NCBI GenBank assembly: GCA_021770755.1
Contig: JAETQI010000010.1
Location: forward strand, 40,170-104,169
Direction: 5' to 3'
Origin: Lachnospiraceae bacterium
Lineage (GTDB): Bacteria; Bacillota; Clostridia; Lachnospirales; Lachnospiraceae
DNA length: 64,000 bases
Shown here: piece by piece, positions 52,440 to 60,953 of the stretch
How positions within the stretch are numbered: position 1 is the first letter of the stretch
How the letters are laid out: every line of letters starts with the position of its first letter
Program-made: the position numbers and the translations under genes
The notes under the pieces: model-generated
Seen by the model: only the letters and a program-made list of their open reading frames with translations
Database searches by the model: none
Told to the model about the DNA's origin: nothing

Positions 52440-54236
52440 TTACACTGCCCGCGTCGCCTTTTTCAGCATCTCAAGCTCCGCGCCTTCAAAATACGGGGCA
52501 AGCTTCGCGCAGACACTCTCATGATATGCGTTCAGTTTCCTGATGTCAGACGGCTCCATATACTGCGGATCGATGACGTCCAAGTCGATCGGCACATAGG
52601 TCAGATGGCGGAAGCCCATGAACTGTCCGTATTCGTTCTTATCTTCCTTCACGACCTCGACGATGTTCTCTGTCCGTATGCCATGGCTGTCCTGCACATA
52701 CATACCCGGCTCATCCGAGACGATCATGCCCTCCTCCAGCTTTGTCTCCGGCAGCTCCGACTTGTACTGCCATCTGAGGCTGTGCGGTCCTTCATGGACA
52801 TTCAGGATATAGCCGATCCCATGTCCTGTCCCGTGCTTGTAGTCCAGCCCGCACGCCCACAGCGGTTCCCGCGCCACGATATCAAGATTCCTTCCCGTAC
52901 AGCCATATAAAAACTTTGCGTCTGCCAGCCGGAGCATGGCACATGCAACCTTCGTAAAATGGAGCTTCATCTCGTCAGTGACGGCGCCAAGCGCGATCGT
53001 CCGCGTCACGTCCGTCGTGCCGCCCTCGTACTGACCGCCCGAATCGACCAGGTAGAGTCCCTCCGCATCGATACGGCTGAAATGTTCCTTTGTCGCACTG
53101 TAGTGCGCCATCGCCGCGTTGGACTTGTAAGCGCTGATCGTAGGAAAAGACAGATCCAGAAAGCCGGGGATCTCCGCCCGCATGCCGTCAAGCTTCGCGG
53201 CCACGCTCAGCTCATCCATCGCAGTCTTCCCCGCATGCTCCTTCATCCAGAAGAGAAACTTCGTCAATACCACACTGTCCCTGAGATAGCACTCCCGGAT
53301 ATGCTCCATCTCAACAGGATTCTTGACCGCTTTCATCAGCTCTGTCGGGTTCTTTCTGTCGACCAGTTCCGCGCGCTTCTGTACCAGCTTGTAAAGCATA
53401 TAGCTGATATCGGCCCCCGAGCACCATACCTTTCCGTCAATGTCACATTTCTCTAAATACCCTGTAATGTGATCATACTCCTCATACGTCACACCGTTTT
53501 TTGCCAGATAATCCCTTGTCCCATCCGTCAGCGCCGCAGACTGGATAAACAGGACTGCCGCCTCTTTTGATACAAATGTATAGGAGAGCGCGACCGGATT
53601 GCACGCCACGTCATTTGCGCGGATATTGTATAACCACATGATGTCATCAAGCCTGGAGATCAGCAGATGCGCAGCGCCTTCCTCCGCCATCTTCTCCCTC
53701 ACCCTATCAAGCTTTTGTGCGACACTCATGCCGCAGCTTTCCTCAGGAACCACCCACACCCTGCTTGCGGGCATCGCCGGCCTGTCCTGCCACAGTTGCG
53801 CCGCAATATCCCTGTCATAGCAAAACGTCACATTTTTTCCTTCAAAAACCTCTTCCAGCTCCTTTCCGAAAAAGGCATCCACTACCCTGCCGTCAAAGCC
53901 AATCGTCTGACCTTTTGCCACGTTCTTTTCCAGATATTCTTTGATGGTCGGAACATTTTCCTCCGCCATCTTGTACAGGACGATGCCGGATCCCGCCAGC
54001 TCGCTCTCCGCCTGCACAAAATATCTGCCGTCTGTCCACAGCCCTGCCTCCTTGCCGCTCACCACGAGCGTTCCGGCAGAGCCGGTAAATCCCGACAGAA
54101 ATTCCCTCATCTTAAAGTGATCATTGACATACTCTGAATTGTGATAGTCTGCCGTCGGCACGATATAATAGTCGATTCCCGCAGCCTTTAGCAGCTTCTG
54201 CAACTCCGTGATCCTCTGTTTTTCCACAACGCCCAT
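52440..54236 (-). CDS. Xaa-Pro aminopeptidase (aminopeptidase P family, M24)
   Basis: 598 residues from ATG 54234-54236, 8 bases after GGAGG; the ATG five codons upstream is too close to that site. This is the three-domain long form: two creatinase-like N-terminal domains (1-160 and 160-315) and the pita-bread M24 domain. Metal ligands are in place: LVDSGGQYEGGTTDVTRTI (two Asp), GTGHGIGYILNVHEGP (His), SDEPGMY (Glu) and GIRTENIVEV (Glu). It removes the N-terminal residue from peptides with Pro at position two. There is no signal peptide, so it is cytosolic peptide turnover. Confidence 0.92.
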   Translation of the reverse strand: MGVVEKQRITELQKLLKAAGIDYYIVPTADYHNSEYVNDHFKMREFLSGFTGSAGTLVVSGKEAGLWTDGRYFVQAESELAGSGIVLYKMAEENVPTIKEYLEKNVAKGQTIGFDGRVVDAFFGKELEEVFEGKNVTFCYDRDIAAQLWQDRPAMPASRVWVVPEESCGMSVAQKLDRVREKMAEEGAAHLLISRLDDIMWLYNIRANDVACNPVALSYTFVSKEAAVLFIQSAALTDGTRDYLAKNGVTYEEYDHITGYLEKCDIDGKVWCSGADISYMLYKLVQKRAELVDRKNPTELMKAVKNPVEMEHIRECYLRDSVVLTKFLFWMKEHAGKTAMDELSVAAKLDGMRAEIPGFLDLSFPTISAYKSNAAMAHYSATKEHFSRIDAEGLYLVDSGGQYEGGTTDVTRTIALGAVTDEMKLHFTKVACAMLRLADAKFLYGCTGRNLDIVAREPLWACGLDYKHGTGHGIGYILNVHEGPHSLRWQYKSELPETKLEEGMIVSDEPGMYVQDSHGIRTENIVEVVKEDKNEYGQFMGFRHLTYVPIDLDVIDPQYMEPSDIRKLNAYHESVCAKLAPYFEGAELEMLKKATRAV

Positions 54237-54273
54237 GTCCATATCCTCCAACCGTTCTCAGTCCGATGTTTTC

Positions 54274-55014
54274 TTAATACCCTTGTGTCTGCTCTCCCCG
54301 CAGCATGGCCACCGCCGACGATGTGCCGATCCGGTCACATCCTTCCTTAATAAACAAGATCAGATCCTTTCTGGTCTTTACACCGCCCGCAGCCTTGATC
54401 TTTACATTTGAACCGATGTATCTCTTAAACAGACGGATATCGTCGATCGTCGCACCGCCCGTCCCAAACCCCGTCGAGGTCTTTATGTAATCAGCGCCGG
54501 CGTTCGTGACTGCCTTGCACATCGCGATCTTCTCCTCTTCCGACAGATAGCAGGTCTCGATGATGACCTTTAAGATATGTTCCCCGCACACCCTTTTCAA
54601 TGTGCGGATCTCCTCCTCCACCCTGACATAGTCTCCATTCTTCACATCACTGATGTTCACCACCATGTCGATCTCATTGCAGCCGTCCGCAAGCGCCTGC
54701 TCCACCTCTGCCACCTTGGCAGCCGTCGTGCTGTAACCCAGCGGAAAACCGACCACAGTGCAGATATTGACCTTGTCGCCATACGCATCATGCACCTGCT
54801 TCACATACACTGGCGGAATACACACCGAAGCCGTCTGATACTTGACCGCCTCGTCGCAGAGCCTGTCAATATCACTCCATGTGGCATACGGCTTCAATTG
54901 GGTGTGATCGATGTGCCGCAGGATCTGCCTGTCTGTAAGCTCATAATCTATATTCTCTCTATCTAAAGCACTCTCTGAATCACCCTGATTCAATATCTCT
55001 TGTTCTGTCACCAT
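54274..55014 (-). CDS. deoC: Deoxyribose-phosphate aldolase
   Basis: 246 residues. It cleaves 2-deoxyribose-5-phosphate into glyceraldehyde-3-phosphate and acetaldehyde, in deoxynucleoside catabolism. Motifs: IDHTQLKPYATW at the start of the barrel, VCTVVGFPLGY, EIDMVVNI, DYIKTSTGFGTGGAT with the Schiff-base Lys (about residue 178), and VKIKAAGGVKTRKD. The N-terminal about 25 residues are an extension. No other deo gene is present; the neighbours are a small membrane protein 9 bp upstream and aminopeptidase P 37 bp downstream. Confidence 0.95.
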   Translation of the reverse strand: MVTEQEILNQGDSESALDRENIDYELTDRQILRHIDHTQLKPYATWSDIDRLCDEAVKYQTASVCIPPVYVKQVHDAYGDKVNICTVVGFPLGYSTTAAKVAEVEQALADGCNEIDMVVNISDVKNGDYVRVEEEIRTLKRVCGEHILKVIIETCYLSEEEKIAMCKAVTNAGADYIKTSTGFGTGGATIDDIRLFKRYIGSNVKIKAAGGVKTRKDLILFIKEGCDRIGTSSAVAMLRGEQTQGY

Positions 55015-55023
55015 ACGATCCTC

Positions 55024-55377
55024 CTAATCGATCCCTACCAGATACTTTTTCTGCGCCTTCATCAGTATTATACCATAGCCGACGATCACGACGACCAGCA
55101 GGATCCGCATCAGCGTCTCCGCCAGCGGAACCGTGATAAAAATGCCAAGTGCCCCCACAAGCCCCGCTGCAAAGAGCACAACGCCTGTCGCAAATGTGAA
55201 CGGAAACGTAAATCTGATAAATCCCTCCGGATCTTTTGCCCTGTTAAGCGGAAATCCCTTACCTACGAGCATCGCCGGGATCTTGTTCGACGATCTCATC
55301 TGGACTGCCCAGTAAACCATATACACGCCGCACGCCATAACGAGCAGATCCAGTATCATCCCAAAGCTCATCTGCAC
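55024..55377 (-). CDS. Small membrane protein of unknown function
   Basis: 117 residues. Three hydrophobic segments (about 5-25, 58-82 and 86-105) with a charged stretch NKIPAMLVGKGFPLNRAKDPEGFI between the first two. I do not recognise the family. It ends 9 bp before deoC and is probably cotranscribed with it. No catalytic or binding motif. Confidence 0.7.
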   Translation of the reverse strand: MQMSFGMILDLLVMACGVYMVYWAVQMRSSNKIPAMLVGKGFPLNRAKDPEGFIRFTFPFTFATGVVLFAAGLVGALGIFITVPLAETLMRILLVVVIVGYGIILMKAQKKYLVGID

Positions 55378-55432
55378 TCCCTCTCTCTATCATAACCAAA
55401 CCGTATTGTCCAGACCGGTCAATCCCCAGTCT

Positions 55433-56920
55433 TCAGATGCCAAGGAATCTCATGACAACCGACTTCATCTCTTCCTTGTCACAAACCGTATCATGCAGCA
55501 CCGGAGCTGTACGGATCTCCTCGATCGCTCTTGGGACTTTGACATTTGCAAGCTTTGAAAGCTCGTCGACAAGCTCAAAATCTCCCATCGCGTCATATTT
55601 TTCATCGATCGCGTTCATCACGCTTCTGGTAAACTTGAACGGACTTGCCGTCGATGCCAGCACCACCTTCGTGTTGTCACCGGTATCTTTCTTATATTTG
55701 CCACACACTGCGGCAGCAACAGCCGTGTGCGTATCGATCACATATCCCGTCTTTTCATAGAGTGCCCTGATCGTGTCCGCAGTCTCCTGCCCGGACGCAT
55801 AATTGCCATAAAAATCCTTCATCTGCGCCCGCATATCCGCAGTGATCTCATATCTTCCTTCCGTGGCCAGTGCGCTCATGAGCGCCGCGTTTTTGTCCGC
55901 ATCCGCGCCCGCTGTCAGATAGACCAGCCGCTCAAGATTGCTGGAGATCAGAATATCCATGGACGGGGAACTGGTGAGCACAAAATCCCTGTTCCTATCA
56001 TAGACGCCTGTCTCAAAGAAGTCATAGAGCACTTTATTTTCATTGGAGGCACAGATCAGCTTCGCGATGGGGATCCCCATATTCCTGGCAAAGTACGCAG
56101 CCAGGATATTCCCGAAATTGCCCGTGGGAACGACCACATTGATCTTCTCGTCCTTCTCAACCTTGCCTTCTTTTAGGAGCTGTGCATAAGCGTACACATA
56201 ATAAACGATCTGCGGAACAAGCCTTCCTATATTAATAGAGTTTGCCGAGGAAAACTGAAATCCTGCCCTGTCCATGATGTCTGCCAGCTCTTTGTCCCCA
56301 AACAGTTGCTTCACACCTGTCTGTGCGTCGTCAAAATTCCCTGTGATGCCCACTACGAAAGTATTTTCTCCCTTCTGTGTGACCATCTGCTTTTCCTGGA
56401 TCGGACTGACACCGTTTTTCGGATAAAATACAATGATGCGCGTACCCTTCACATCCGCAAAGCCCGCAAGCGCCGCCTTTCCGGTGTCGCCGCTCGTCGC
56501 CGTGAGGATCACGATCTCGTTCTTCACATCGTTTTTCTTTGCCGATGTGATCAAAAGATGCGGGAGAATGGAGAGCGCCATATCCTTGAACGCGATCGTC
56601 GCGCCGTGAAACAGTTCCAGATAATAGATTCCGTCCGCCTCCACGAGAGGCGCGATCACCTCCGTGTCAAACTTACTGTCATACGCTTTGCTGATACAGT
56701 CCCTAAGCTCTGCCTCCGTGAAATCCGTAAAGAACAGTTTCATGACCTCGTATGCGGTCTCCTGATATGTCATCTGCGATAATTCCTCAAGACTCTTATC
56801 CAGCTTTGGAACCGACTCCGGCACATACAGTCCCCCATCGTCCGCAAGCCCCTTTAAAATTGCCTGGGACGCCCTGACTGCCTCCCCCCTGCTTCTTGTG
56901 CTCCTGTACAATAAATCCAT
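55433..56920 (-). CDS. thrC: Threonine synthase
   Basis: 495 residues, the long bacterial/fungal type. This PLP enzyme converts O-phosphohomoserine to threonine. The Lys that binds PLP is in GATIAFKDMALSILP (about residue 111), followed by the phosphate-binding TATSGDTGKAAL loop and VPTGNFGNILAAYFA (key part PTGNFGNI). The N-terminus, LLYRSTRSR, is characteristic. No hom or thrB gene is near. No T-box or other leader is seen upstream. Confidence 0.95.
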   Translation of the reverse strand: MDLLYRSTRSRGEAVRASQAILKGLADDGGLYVPESVPKLDKSLEELSQMTYQETAYEVMKLFFTDFTEAELRDCISKAYDSKFDTEVIAPLVEADGIYYLELFHGATIAFKDMALSILPHLLITSAKKNDVKNEIVILTATSGDTGKAALAGFADVKGTRIIVFYPKNGVSPIQEKQMVTQKGENTFVVGITGNFDDAQTGVKQLFGDKELADIMDRAGFQFSSANSINIGRLVPQIVYYVYAYAQLLKEGKVEKDEKINVVVPTGNFGNILAAYFARNMGIPIAKLICASNENKVLYDFFETGVYDRNRDFVLTSSPSMDILISSNLERLVYLTAGADADKNAALMSALATEGRYEITADMRAQMKDFYGNYASGQETADTIRALYEKTGYVIDTHTAVAAAVCGKYKKDTGDNTKVVLASTASPFKFTRSVMNAIDEKYDAMGDFELVDELSKLANVKVPRAIEEIRTAPVLHDTVCDKEEMKSVVMRFLGI

Positions 56921-56992
56921 TTCACTATCTCCTCTTGCTTCTATTAATAATACATCTTAATTCTTTCCAAAGTATATCACAGGGCACTGATC

Positions 56993-58117
56993 TCATGCAA
57001 GCCCCAATTCCTGTATCCGTTCGTATACCTTTTCGAAGATGAATTTGTACTTTTTGTTCCGCCCGACCACCTTCATAAACTTATCTTCGTTGAAACGAAT
57101 GCTGGCAAATTCTTTATACTGGTACGCCAGTTCCCTCAGCGTCTCCGCCGTGTTGAACATCTGGCTCAGCGTATCCCTTGCATCATGTGCAAAATAATCC
57201 GCCACAAGGGCACAGTTAAAATCAAACAAGGGCGCCAGGCGTTCGATCTTACCCGTGTCATTGTTCATCATAAATCCATAGTTCTGTGTGTGCCGGTCCG
57301 TATTCACAATGATATAATCCAGCACCGGTATGCCGGCAAACTCTGCCCCCCACTGGCTCATGCAATATTCCCTGTAATTTATGTCAAGGCGTCTGCAGTA
57401 ATCCATAACCTCCCACGCCTCCACAAACGAATAGTTTTCGCCCACGAAATTTTTGCATATGGAAACCTGTCCTTCGCCATCCATCATATTTTTTATGTCA
57501 CTGACATATGTGACACAGTCAATCTTATCTTCAAAGCATTCAAGGATTTCAGAAGCCAGCACCTCCATCTTGGTGTTTACACAGTCGCTTGTCTTATCTG
57601 ACTTCAATAGATATAGAATGTCCCCCATACGCACCCAGCCTTTTCGAAACAACCCTTTTGTTGTCAGTTCCGGGCATATGACGCTCGTTGTGATCGTAGG
57701 GCTAAAGCCCCCCAAAGACAGGTCGATAATATCTTTTAATTTGTTCTGTCTGATATTGATCGCTTCCCATTTGTCAGGTTCATTCTCTTCCTGAACCCAA
57801 TAACTGTCCTGAATAGATACGCCTTTGCATTTGATACAGATATTTACCCTGTTGTCGATCGAATCCACCTGCGGTATCTGAAAGGCGGCGTAGATCTTCT
57901 TGGCATGATCCCTCGACAGGGACAGCATCCTGCTGCTCAGATAGCTCTTCACTGTCTGCACATTGTACATGATATCTTTCATACTGGCTGATCGCCTGAT
58001 ATTAGCCCTGAGAAAATAGGGCAGCAGATCCTCCCTGAGCACCTCCACCGTAAAGTCCGGCAGGTTAAAATATAATACTTTCGTGTTTTTAAGCATCAGA
58101 AACATTGTCAACACCAT
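56993..58117 (-). CDS. HipA-like kinase without an obvious HipB partner
   Basis: 374 residues. The C-terminal half matches the HipA kinase core: VLDYIIVNTDRHTQNYGFMM holds the catalytic Asp and Asn (DRHxxN), and LAPLFDFNCALV the metal-binding Asp of the DFD/DFN motif (about residues 270-310). The N-terminal HipA subdomain is replaced by other sequence. In the HipBA systems the kinase phosphorylates glutamyl-tRNA synthetase or other targets and is checked by HipB, but no small HTH gene is adjacent. It may be a solitary HipA-like regulator. AT-rich relative to its neighbours. The start codon has a weak ribosome binding site. Confidence 0.8.
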   Translation of the reverse strand: MVLTMFLMLKNTKVLYFNLPDFTVEVLREDLLPYFLRANIRRSASMKDIMYNVQTVKSYLSSRMLSLSRDHAKKIYAAFQIPQVDSIDNRVNICIKCKGVSIQDSYWVQEENEPDKWEAINIRQNKLKDIIDLSLGGFSPTITTSVICPELTTKGLFRKGWVRMGDILYLLKSDKTSDCVNTKMEVLASEILECFEDKIDCVTYVSDIKNMMDGEGQVSICKNFVGENYSFVEAWEVMDYCRRLDINYREYCMSQWGAEFAGIPVLDYIIVNTDRHTQNYGFMMNNDTGKIERLAPLFDFNCALVADYFAHDARDTLSQMFNTAETLRELAYQYKEFASIRFNEDKFMKVVGRNKKYKFIFEKVYERIQELGLA

Positions 58118-58238
58118 CTATCTATAATTTAATAATTACTTAATATTTCCTACATTATATCACAATCAATTGAGAATAGCCACAATTATCTATCGCACCG
58201 GCGGCATATTTCCTCTGGCCCCCCATGTGCATAAAAAT

Positions 58239-58277
58239 CTGATGCAGCGTATGATCATTTCATACTTTGCATCAGAT
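58239..58277 (-). terminator. Terminator of the phosphoramidate-like gene group
   Basis: TCTGATGCA (58239-58247) and TGCATCAGA (58269-58277) pair, with further inner pairing GTATGA/TCATAC; on the minus strand TTTTTATG follows. It closes the operon that ends at 58341 and lies in the 223-bp gap before the HipA-like gene. Confidence 0.85.
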
Positions 58278-58340
58278 CGTCTATATCATTATTTAACTGA
58301 TTCCCATCTGGCTCAACGAAAGAATCTGCACGAACTCACT

Positions 58341-59123
58341 TCACAGACTGATAAATCTTCCGATCGTGCCATTTTCTACCCATTGAACTGCCGTTTCATA
58401 ATCTTCATTGGTGTCAAACTCGATCCATCCATTCCTGAATCTGACCGCCCTGACAGAATCCCCCGACTCGATCACTGCCTGGAGCAGATCCGTCATATAA
58501 GCTTTCCGTATCGTTTTTCCGGACTGTTTCCACGGCCTGTCCTGATATGCTTCATAATCCCTGTCATGGATCTCCACAATTTTCTTAAGCGCATTTTTTG
58601 AAAACTTCAAAAGTCCGATATAACGGGCATCAATGTCCTCCTGCCGCGGTGCCTCCAGGCCAAGCTCGGTGATATTATCATGCTCGTCAAGTGACAGGCT
58701 TTCCGTGTCAAAATCAATCTTTCCATACCGCGCCTGCCAGTACTCCTGCCAGTTCGTATCCACCGCGACCGCAAAATCATCTTTGCGGTCCATCATTCCC
58801 CGAAGCATGCTTTCCTGAAAGAGAACGTCGGAATAGCTAACGATCATGTCATCGTCAAATTCCTGCTTTGCCGTCATCAGAGACTCTACCATATTGGAAT
58901 TGGCATAATCCGCGTTCTCATAATATTTCACATCAGGATAGGTGATCTTATCTGCCGCAAACCCTCTGACGACAATAATATCTGTGATCCCACACCTGCG
59001 GTACACCTCGATCTGCCTCTCTATGATCGTCTTTCCGTCAAATCTCAACATACCCTTTGGAAGATTTTCGGTATACTTCTTCAGTCTCGTTCCCTGTCCC
59101 GCCGCTAAAATGATCGCTTTCAT
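58341..59123 (-). CDS. Sugar-phosphate-type nucleotidyltransferase, Cj1416-like
   Basis: 260 residues. The NTP-transferase signature MKAIILAAGQGTRLKKYTENLPKGM (key part AAGQGTRLKKYTENLPKG) is followed by IVSYSDVLF (metal-binding Asp) and RNGWIEFDTNEDY near the C-terminus. It belongs to the LicC/Cj1416 branch of cytidylyltransferases. Cj1416 of Campylobacter jejuni couples CTP to phosphoglutamine in O-methyl phosphoramidate synthesis, and LicC uses phosphocholine. The partner gene 6 bp upstream encodes a Cj1417-like hydrolase, which favours the phosphoglutamine reading. No choline genes are present. Confidence 0.75.
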   Translation of the reverse strand: MKAIILAAGQGTRLKKYTENLPKGMLRFDGKTIIERQIEVYRRCGITDIIVVRGFAADKITYPDVKYYENADYANSNMVESLMTAKQEFDDDMIVSYSDVLFQESMLRGMMDRKDDFAVAVDTNWQEYWQARYGKIDFDTESLSLDEHDNITELGLEAPRQEDIDARYIGLLKFSKNALKKIVEIHDRDYEAYQDRPWKQSGKTIRKAYMTDLLQAVIESGDSVRAVRFRNGWIEFDTNEDYETAVQWVENGTIGRFISL

Positions 59124-59129
59124 AATTTA

Positions 59130-59741
59130 TCATCCCTCTTTTGCAAATATTTGTTGAATAAACTGAATATCCTGCACCTGAAACGGACTCTCACGCTCAG
59201 GATGCCACATTGTGCCATAGATTTCTCTGCCCTTGACTTTCAGCGCTTCGATCACGCCGTCTTCCGACACCGCCTCGATCATCAGATCATCGGTCGCAGC
59301 TTTCACTGCCATATTGTGAAAACTATTTACGATCCTTCCATTCCACAAAGCGTTTCCCTCCAGCCGGTGCCTCACAGCTACATGTTTTTCCACCCTCGCC
59401 AGCTCTGCGCCAAAGTGATCAGCGATCATCTGCATTCCCCTGCAGAAACCATAGACTGGTATATTGTTCTCCATGCCGTACTCGATGATCTTCTTCTCGG
59501 TCTCATCGCGTTCCGGCGCACTGCCTCCGTATTTTGACAGGTCATTTCCTCCTGTGAGTATCATCCCGTCTGGTCTGACTTGTTCCAAAAATGTCTGTAC
59601 CCTCCCGGGAACATTATTGACCGGGATCGGCAGAAAACCGCACGACCATATCAGTCTTGCGATCTCCACATCCGCACAGTCCCTGCGCTCACCATAACTT
59701 TCTACAAGCTCTACCCGCTGGGTATATATGACTTTTTTCAT
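59130..59741 (-). CDS. Class I glutamine-amidotransferase-like hydrolase (peptidase C26), Cj1417-like
   Basis: 203 residues from ATG 59739-59741, which has AGAGGA 7 bases upstream. The nucleophile Cys is in VYGFCRGMQMIADHFG (about residue 102), and the His-Glu pair of the triad is in GTMWHPERE near the C-terminus. GMILTGGNDLSKYGG is the oxyanion region typical of peptidase C26. The start TQRVELVESYGERRDCAD resembles Cj1417, gamma-glutamyl-CDP-amidate hydrolase, which releases CDP-amidate. Alternatively a gamma-Glu-GABA-type hydrolase; the neighbours support the first view. Confidence 0.75.
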   Translation of the reverse strand: MKKVIYTQRVELVESYGERRDCADVEIARLIWSCGFLPIPVNNVPGRVQTFLEQVRPDGMILTGGNDLSKYGGSAPERDETEKKIIEYGMENNIPVYGFCRGMQMIADHFGAELARVEKHVAVRHRLEGNALWNGRIVNSFHNMAVKAATDDLMIEAVSEDGVIEALKVKGREIYGTMWHPERESPFQVQDIQFIQQIFAKEG

Positions 59742-59753
59742 CTGCATGTCCTC

Positions 59754-60008
59754 TTAGATTTCATAGGTTTCGATTATTTTGCCGACAAACTCTCTACTAA
59801 GCGTATCATTATTGGGACTGCATTGCAAGTCTTTCTGATCTCTTTTCTTCAACACTTCCATGGAAGTGCTATACAACCCTTTCTGATTCCTTTTCTTCAA
59901 CACTTCCATGGATACCCGCACATAGATCTCTCTATAGTTTTTAATGTTTTCCCGATTCCAGCTACGAATACAGTCAAACATAGAGATCGTGCAGCAAATG
60001 ACATTCAT
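59754..60008 (-). pseudogene. Truncated CysC-like (APS-kinase family) kinase with internal duplication
   Basis: 84 codons from ATG 60006-60008. MNVICCTISMFDCIRSWNRENI then IYVRVSMEVLKKRNQKGLYS match the middle of adenylylsulfate-kinase-like proteins (usual pattern ATISMFxxxRxWNRxNI and VSMExLxxRDQKGLY). The N-terminal P-loop half is missing: upstream DNA is not coding in this frame. A 48-bp tandem duplication repeats SMEVLKKR-x-QK (copies at about 59813-59860 and 59861-59908). The CysC-like gene of the Campylobacter phosphoramidate cluster is Cj1415, so the remnant lies exactly where a third pathway gene is expected. Stop codon is 12 bp before the next gene. Confidence 0.7.
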
Positions 60009-60091
60009 TCATATTTCTTCCTATTATCACACAACTGTGATCCATATATCAACCCATTACTCCTACCAGCCAGAAACTGGAATCTCCGCGG

Positions 60092-60688
60092 TTATCGCGT
60101 ATAAAAATCATGCCCCCCATAAGAAAAGAGAAACGTCAGGTTCCTGTCAAACCACTCCGCATTCTCGGGCGCAACTATTTTTCTCGCCATAAAGAACAGC
60201 GCGCCGTTTGACACATCCTCCCCCCTTAGGGCGCTGTATACGACCTCTTTCGTCTCCTCCGATACCTTCACCTGATTGATCACTCCGTTTGATACCGGTG
60301 AGAACTGCGTCACGTTCTTTGCCTTCTGATACACGACATCCGTCACGTTATCCGGAAATCTTTTATTCCTGACGCGGTTGATCACGACATTTGCCACCAG
60401 AAGCTTTCCTTTTCGATCCTCGCCGCCTGCCTCCGCCTCCACGATCCGCATGAGCGTGTCCAGATCCTTCTCTGAGACATCTATGCAGAAGCGCTGCTTC
60501 ATCGTCTCATAAGAGATGACTCGCTCCACGGATTCCAGCTTCGCAAGCTCCACACGCTCAGTCACCACAGTCACGATCTCCCGGCTGTCGGCGCTCCCCG
60601 CCTGCACGTCATACTGCTTGGAAAAGATCAGCAATCCTGTACAGACAGTGTATGCGATGAATAAAAGGATATTGCTTTTTGAATACAT
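60092..60688 (-). CDS. SleB/CwlJ-type cell wall hydrolase
   Basis: 198 residues with an N-terminal hydrophobic signal or anchor (about 8-24). From about residue 72 it has the Hydrolase_2 domain: LMRIVEAEAGGEDRKGKLLVANVVINRV with the catalytic Glu (about 80), then TDVVYQKAKNVTQFSPVSNG and the C-terminal FLFSYGGHDFY. The family cleaves cortex or peptidoglycan and is linked to spore germination. It lacks the SleB peptidoglycan-binding repeats, so it is the short form. Transcribed divergently from the LytTR regulator. Confidence 0.9.
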   Translation of the reverse strand: MYSKSNILLFIAYTVCTGLLIFSKQYDVQAGSADSREIVTVVTERVELAKLESVERVISYETMKQRFCIDVSEKDLDTLMRIVEAEAGGEDRKGKLLVANVVINRVRNKRFPDNVTDVVYQKAKNVTQFSPVSNGVINQVKVSEETKEVVYSALRGEDVSNGALFFMARKIVAPENAEWFDRNLTFLFSYGGHDFYTR

Positions 60689-60885
60689 AATCTGTTATTC
60701 TTTCCTTTCTAAATCAGACCCCTGATCCATCTTCCTGTCATTTAGATCTACTCACGACAGGACTGGGCGGTCCGTCTTTTCGACCGCCAGTACAACACAA
60801 GTCTTCACATTTTAGTCTATTCGCTTGTCCTACAAAAAATACTTAAAACTTTCTAAATATTAAGAATTTATATGATATCGTCTGA

Positions 60886-60914
60886 TTGCGGCTCTGATGG
60901 CCGTGTGCTATAAT
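60886..60914 (+). promoter_or_regulatory. Promoter of the LytTR/GHKL operon
   Basis: TTGCGG (60886-60891), 17 bp, TATAAT (60909-60914), 40 bp before the regulator start. A GC-rich hairpin with arms ACTGG-GCGGTC / GACCGCC-AGT sits about 100 bp further upstream (60762-60791). Confidence 0.7.
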
Positions 60915-60953
60915 TAAGAACTGTAGAGGATCAAAAAGTCGGGAGGAATGCAT

